Source: DAOPXV01 sp035352535 (GTDB lineage Bacteria > Muiribacteriota > UBA9980). From it: a DNA stretch of 8,589 nucleotides. The notes under the pieces are model-generated. The model saw only the letters and a list, made by a program, of their open reading frames with translations. It was not told the origin of the DNA and did not search any database. The stretch spans positions 1 through 8,589 of the forward strand of contig CAZJFS010000187.1 in assembly GCA_964545075.1 (NCBI GenBank). The letters run 5' to 3'. Positions 7,074 to 8,589 of this stretch are shown piece by piece. Made by a program: the position numbers and the translations under genes. Positions within the stretch are counted from its first letter, which is position 1; every line of letters begins with the position of its first letter.

Positions 7074-7700
7074 ATGTTTTTAAGAAAGACACTGCCTATG
7101 ATGTTATGCTTCTGTTGCGGCGTTTTCGCAATGTTCGGCTTTTTCGCGGCCGAAGGCACGAAGCTTAATATATATTATGAGAACTTCGCTAAATGGCTTA
7201 TGATCATAGCCACGTTCGCGATGCTTCTCGGTATCGGAAACCTTCTGCGCGTCAATACGCTGAAGATATTGAAAAACCATCCAGATAAGATTTACTGCGC
7301 GATGCTTCTCGCCGGAGCACTGATTACGGCCGGTTTCGGAATACTCCAGGGCATCGATAAAGGCGTATGCATGTATATTTTTAACTATATTTTGACGCCG
7401 CTTCAAAAAACGATGTTCTCGCTTCTGGCGTTTTTCGTGGCTTCCGCGGCGTTTCGCGCATTCCGGGCCAAATCGTTTGAATCGACGGTACTTCTCATCA
7501 CGGCTTTCATAGTCATGCTTGGAAGAGTGCCCATTGGCACTTCAATATGGCCTGGCTTCGCTTCGATATCCGAATGGATATTAAGCACGGTCAATATGGC
7601 CGGTTCGAGAGCGATTACGCTTGGCGCAGCGGTAGGCGCAACGGCCGCCGCCTTAAAGATCATACTCGGCATCGAAACTAAATATCTGGGTGGTGAGTAA
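7074..7700 (+). CDS. Polytopic membrane protein of unknown function, about six spans
   Basis: This 208-residue protein is mostly hydrophobic. Likely spans are near 6-26, 38-58, 71-92, 103-127, 137-153 and 183-202, so it is an integral inner-membrane protein. The first span contains a Cys cluster (MLCFCCG, 10-16). I recognise no transporter signature, catalytic motif or binding site. The loop at 59-70 (RVNTLKILKNHPDK) and the one at 128-134 (RAFRAKS) are basic and probably cytoplasmic. A clear Shine-Dalgarno (AAAGGAG, ending at 7066) sits seven bases before the ATG. It lies between two two-span proteins in the same direction and overlaps neither, but its stop is only one base from the start of the next gene, so the two are almost certainly made together. 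A membrane-core or scaffold role for its neighbours is an inference from position only. Confidence 0.88.
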   Translation: MFLRKTLPMMLCFCCGVFAMFGFFAAEGTKLNIYYENFAKWLMIIATFAMLLGIGNLLRVNTLKILKNHPDKIYCAMLLAGALITAGFGILQGIDKGVCMYIFNYILTPLQKTMFSLLAFFVASAAFRAFRAKSFESTVLLITAFIVMLGRVPIGTSIWPGFASISEWILSTVNMAGSRAITLGAAVGATAAALKIILGIETKYLGGE

Positions 7701-7704
7701 ATTG
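7689..7704 (+). promoter_or_regulatory. RBS and TTG start of the downstream gene, coupled to the preceding stop
   Basis: GGTGGTGAG (7689-7697) lies inside the last codons of the polytopic gene, followed by its TAA (7698-7700), one base, then TTG (7702). The spacing of four bases from the purine run suits initiation, and the arrangement suggests translational coupling. Confidence 0.6.
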
Positions 7705-8589
7705 GAAATTATCTTTAAATTCTTGAAAAATATAGACAGAAGGATCATATTCCTCATCATAGCGATCGCGGTTATAGTCACGCTTAAAGCGCCAATGTAT
7801 CTTCCGCTTTCCGTATCAAAAAACGCCAACGGATTTCTCGGCCTTCTCGACGCCGTCCAGGAGGGCGACCCGGTAATAGTCTCCTTTGATTACGCGGCGT
7901 CAGGCGAGCCGGAACTCAAACCCATGGCGCAGGCCATTTTATACAGACTTTTCGAAAGAAAAGCGCGCGTTTTCATGATGGCTTTCTGGGATCAGGGTCC
8001 GGGGCTTGCCGATAATACCCTCAATGGCAAGGGTCAGGACGAGGGCATAATCAAAAAATTCGAAAGGAACAATCCCGGCAGAAAGCTCGAATATGGAAAA
8101 GATTATATTAATCTCGGCTACAAAGTCGGCGCTTCCAACGTCATAATAGCCATGAATAAATCGGTTATGGACATCTTCTCAAAGGATAATACCGGAAAAC
8201 CTATCGAAGAATTCCCGATCATGAAGGGCGTCGAAAAATTAAAGGACTTCAAGAGAGTATTCGCTTTAACGGGCGGAAACAACGGGCTTCTCGACATATG
8301 GCTGCCGTTCGCCAGACAGCAGTATCAGGTACCGGTTTGCGGCGGATGCACATCCGTTTCGGCGCCGCAATTTTATCAATACATGCAGTCAAAGCAGCTC
8401 GACGGTCTTCTTGACGGATTCAAAACAGCAGCCGAACTTTTAAAGGCCATCGAATACACCGATCCGGCGACCGGGAAAAAGGGCGACCTGCTTTCCAAAG
8501 ACATACACAGAATCGCCGACGTTCAATCCGTCGTACACATTATCATAATAATCTTCATACTAATAGCTAACGCCACTTATTTTTACGAA
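7702..8589 (+). CDS. Two-span membrane protein with alpha/beta domain, unknown function (3' truncated by the window)
   Basis: The frame is open for 296 codons from TTG at 7702 to the last base, so the C-terminus is missing. The translation begins (with TTG read as Met) MEIIFKFLKNIDRR, followed by a span at about 14-32. A soluble domain covers 33-275, and a second span starts near 276 (VVHIIIIIFILIANATYF). The domain has a strand-like GDPVIVSF (55-62), VFMMAFWDQGPG (90-101), VFALTGGNNGL (186-196), VPVCGGCTSVSAPQFYQYM (210-228) and LDGLLDGFKTAAELLKAIEY (233-252). The basic N-terminus suggests an extracytoplasmic domain. The CGGC pair could form a disulphide or bind metal, but nothing else supports either. 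The first in-frame ATG (7798) lies after the first span and has no good Shine-Dalgarno, so TTG is preferred. I do not recognise a named family. The gene is third in the operon and shares a motif order with the first protein. Confidence 0.82.
   Translation, partial: MEIIFKFLKNIDRRIIFLIIAIAVIVTLKAPMYLPLSVSKNANGFLGLLDAVQEGDPVIVSFDYAASGEPELKPMAQAILYRLFERKARVFMMAFWDQGPGLADNTLNGKGQDEGIIKKFERNNPGRKLEYGKDYINLGYKVGASNVIIAMNKSVMDIFSKDNTGKPIEEFPIMKGVEKLKDFKRVFALTGGNNGLLDIWLPFARQQYQVPVCGGCTSVSAPQFYQYMQSKQLDGLLDGFKTAAELLKAIEYTDPATGKKGDLLSKDIHRIADVQSVVHIIIIIFILIANATYFYE

Noticed and set aside
6054..7672. Antisense and out-of-frame open frames over the membrane operon
   Set aside because: They overlap proteins with a clear signal peptide and membrane spans, and their own translations look random.

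Overview
The window looks like chromosomal DNA from a bacterium, probably an uncultured candidate-phylum lineage. Genes are tightly packed, promoters are sigma70-like, Shine-Dalgarno sites are present, ATA isoleucine codons are common, and GC content is moderate by eye. Several proteins are only distantly like characterised families. I see no tRNA, rRNA, CRISPR array, transposase or phage gene. The taxonomic placement is an inference from gene content and is weak.

Left half, minus strand (reading right to left). A large membrane protein (5112-2194) joins cytoplasmic HEAT-like repeats, one membrane span and an extracytoplasmic phosphodiester-glycosidase (NAGPA/DUF2233-like) domain. It ends in a clear intrinsic terminator (2133-2101). 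Directly after the terminator's T-tract is a near-consensus promoter (2100-2072) whose expected start site falls on the A of the ATG of a UbiD-family decarboxylase (2065-599), which suggests a leaderless mRNA. A macrodomain protein (559-44) follows 39 bases later and is probably in the same transcript.

Centre (5113-5574). A 462-base divergent intergenic region carries a promoter for the rightward operon, an extended -10 candidate for the leftward gene, short inverted repeats, and a leftward terminator-like hairpin (5312-5287) that no annotated gene explains.

Right half, plus strand. Three consecutive genes form an apparent operon: a secreted or anchored two-span protein with an Ala/Pro-rich linker, a beta-rich domain and an alpha/beta domain (5575-7023); a polytopic protein of about six spans (7074-7700); and a two-span protein with its own alpha/beta domain (7702 to beyond 8589), which begins with TTG one base after the preceding stop. 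The soluble domains of the first and third proteins share an order of motifs that suggests distant paralogy. None has a function I can name, so this module is the best candidate in the window for an undescribed membrane system, and it continues past the right edge.
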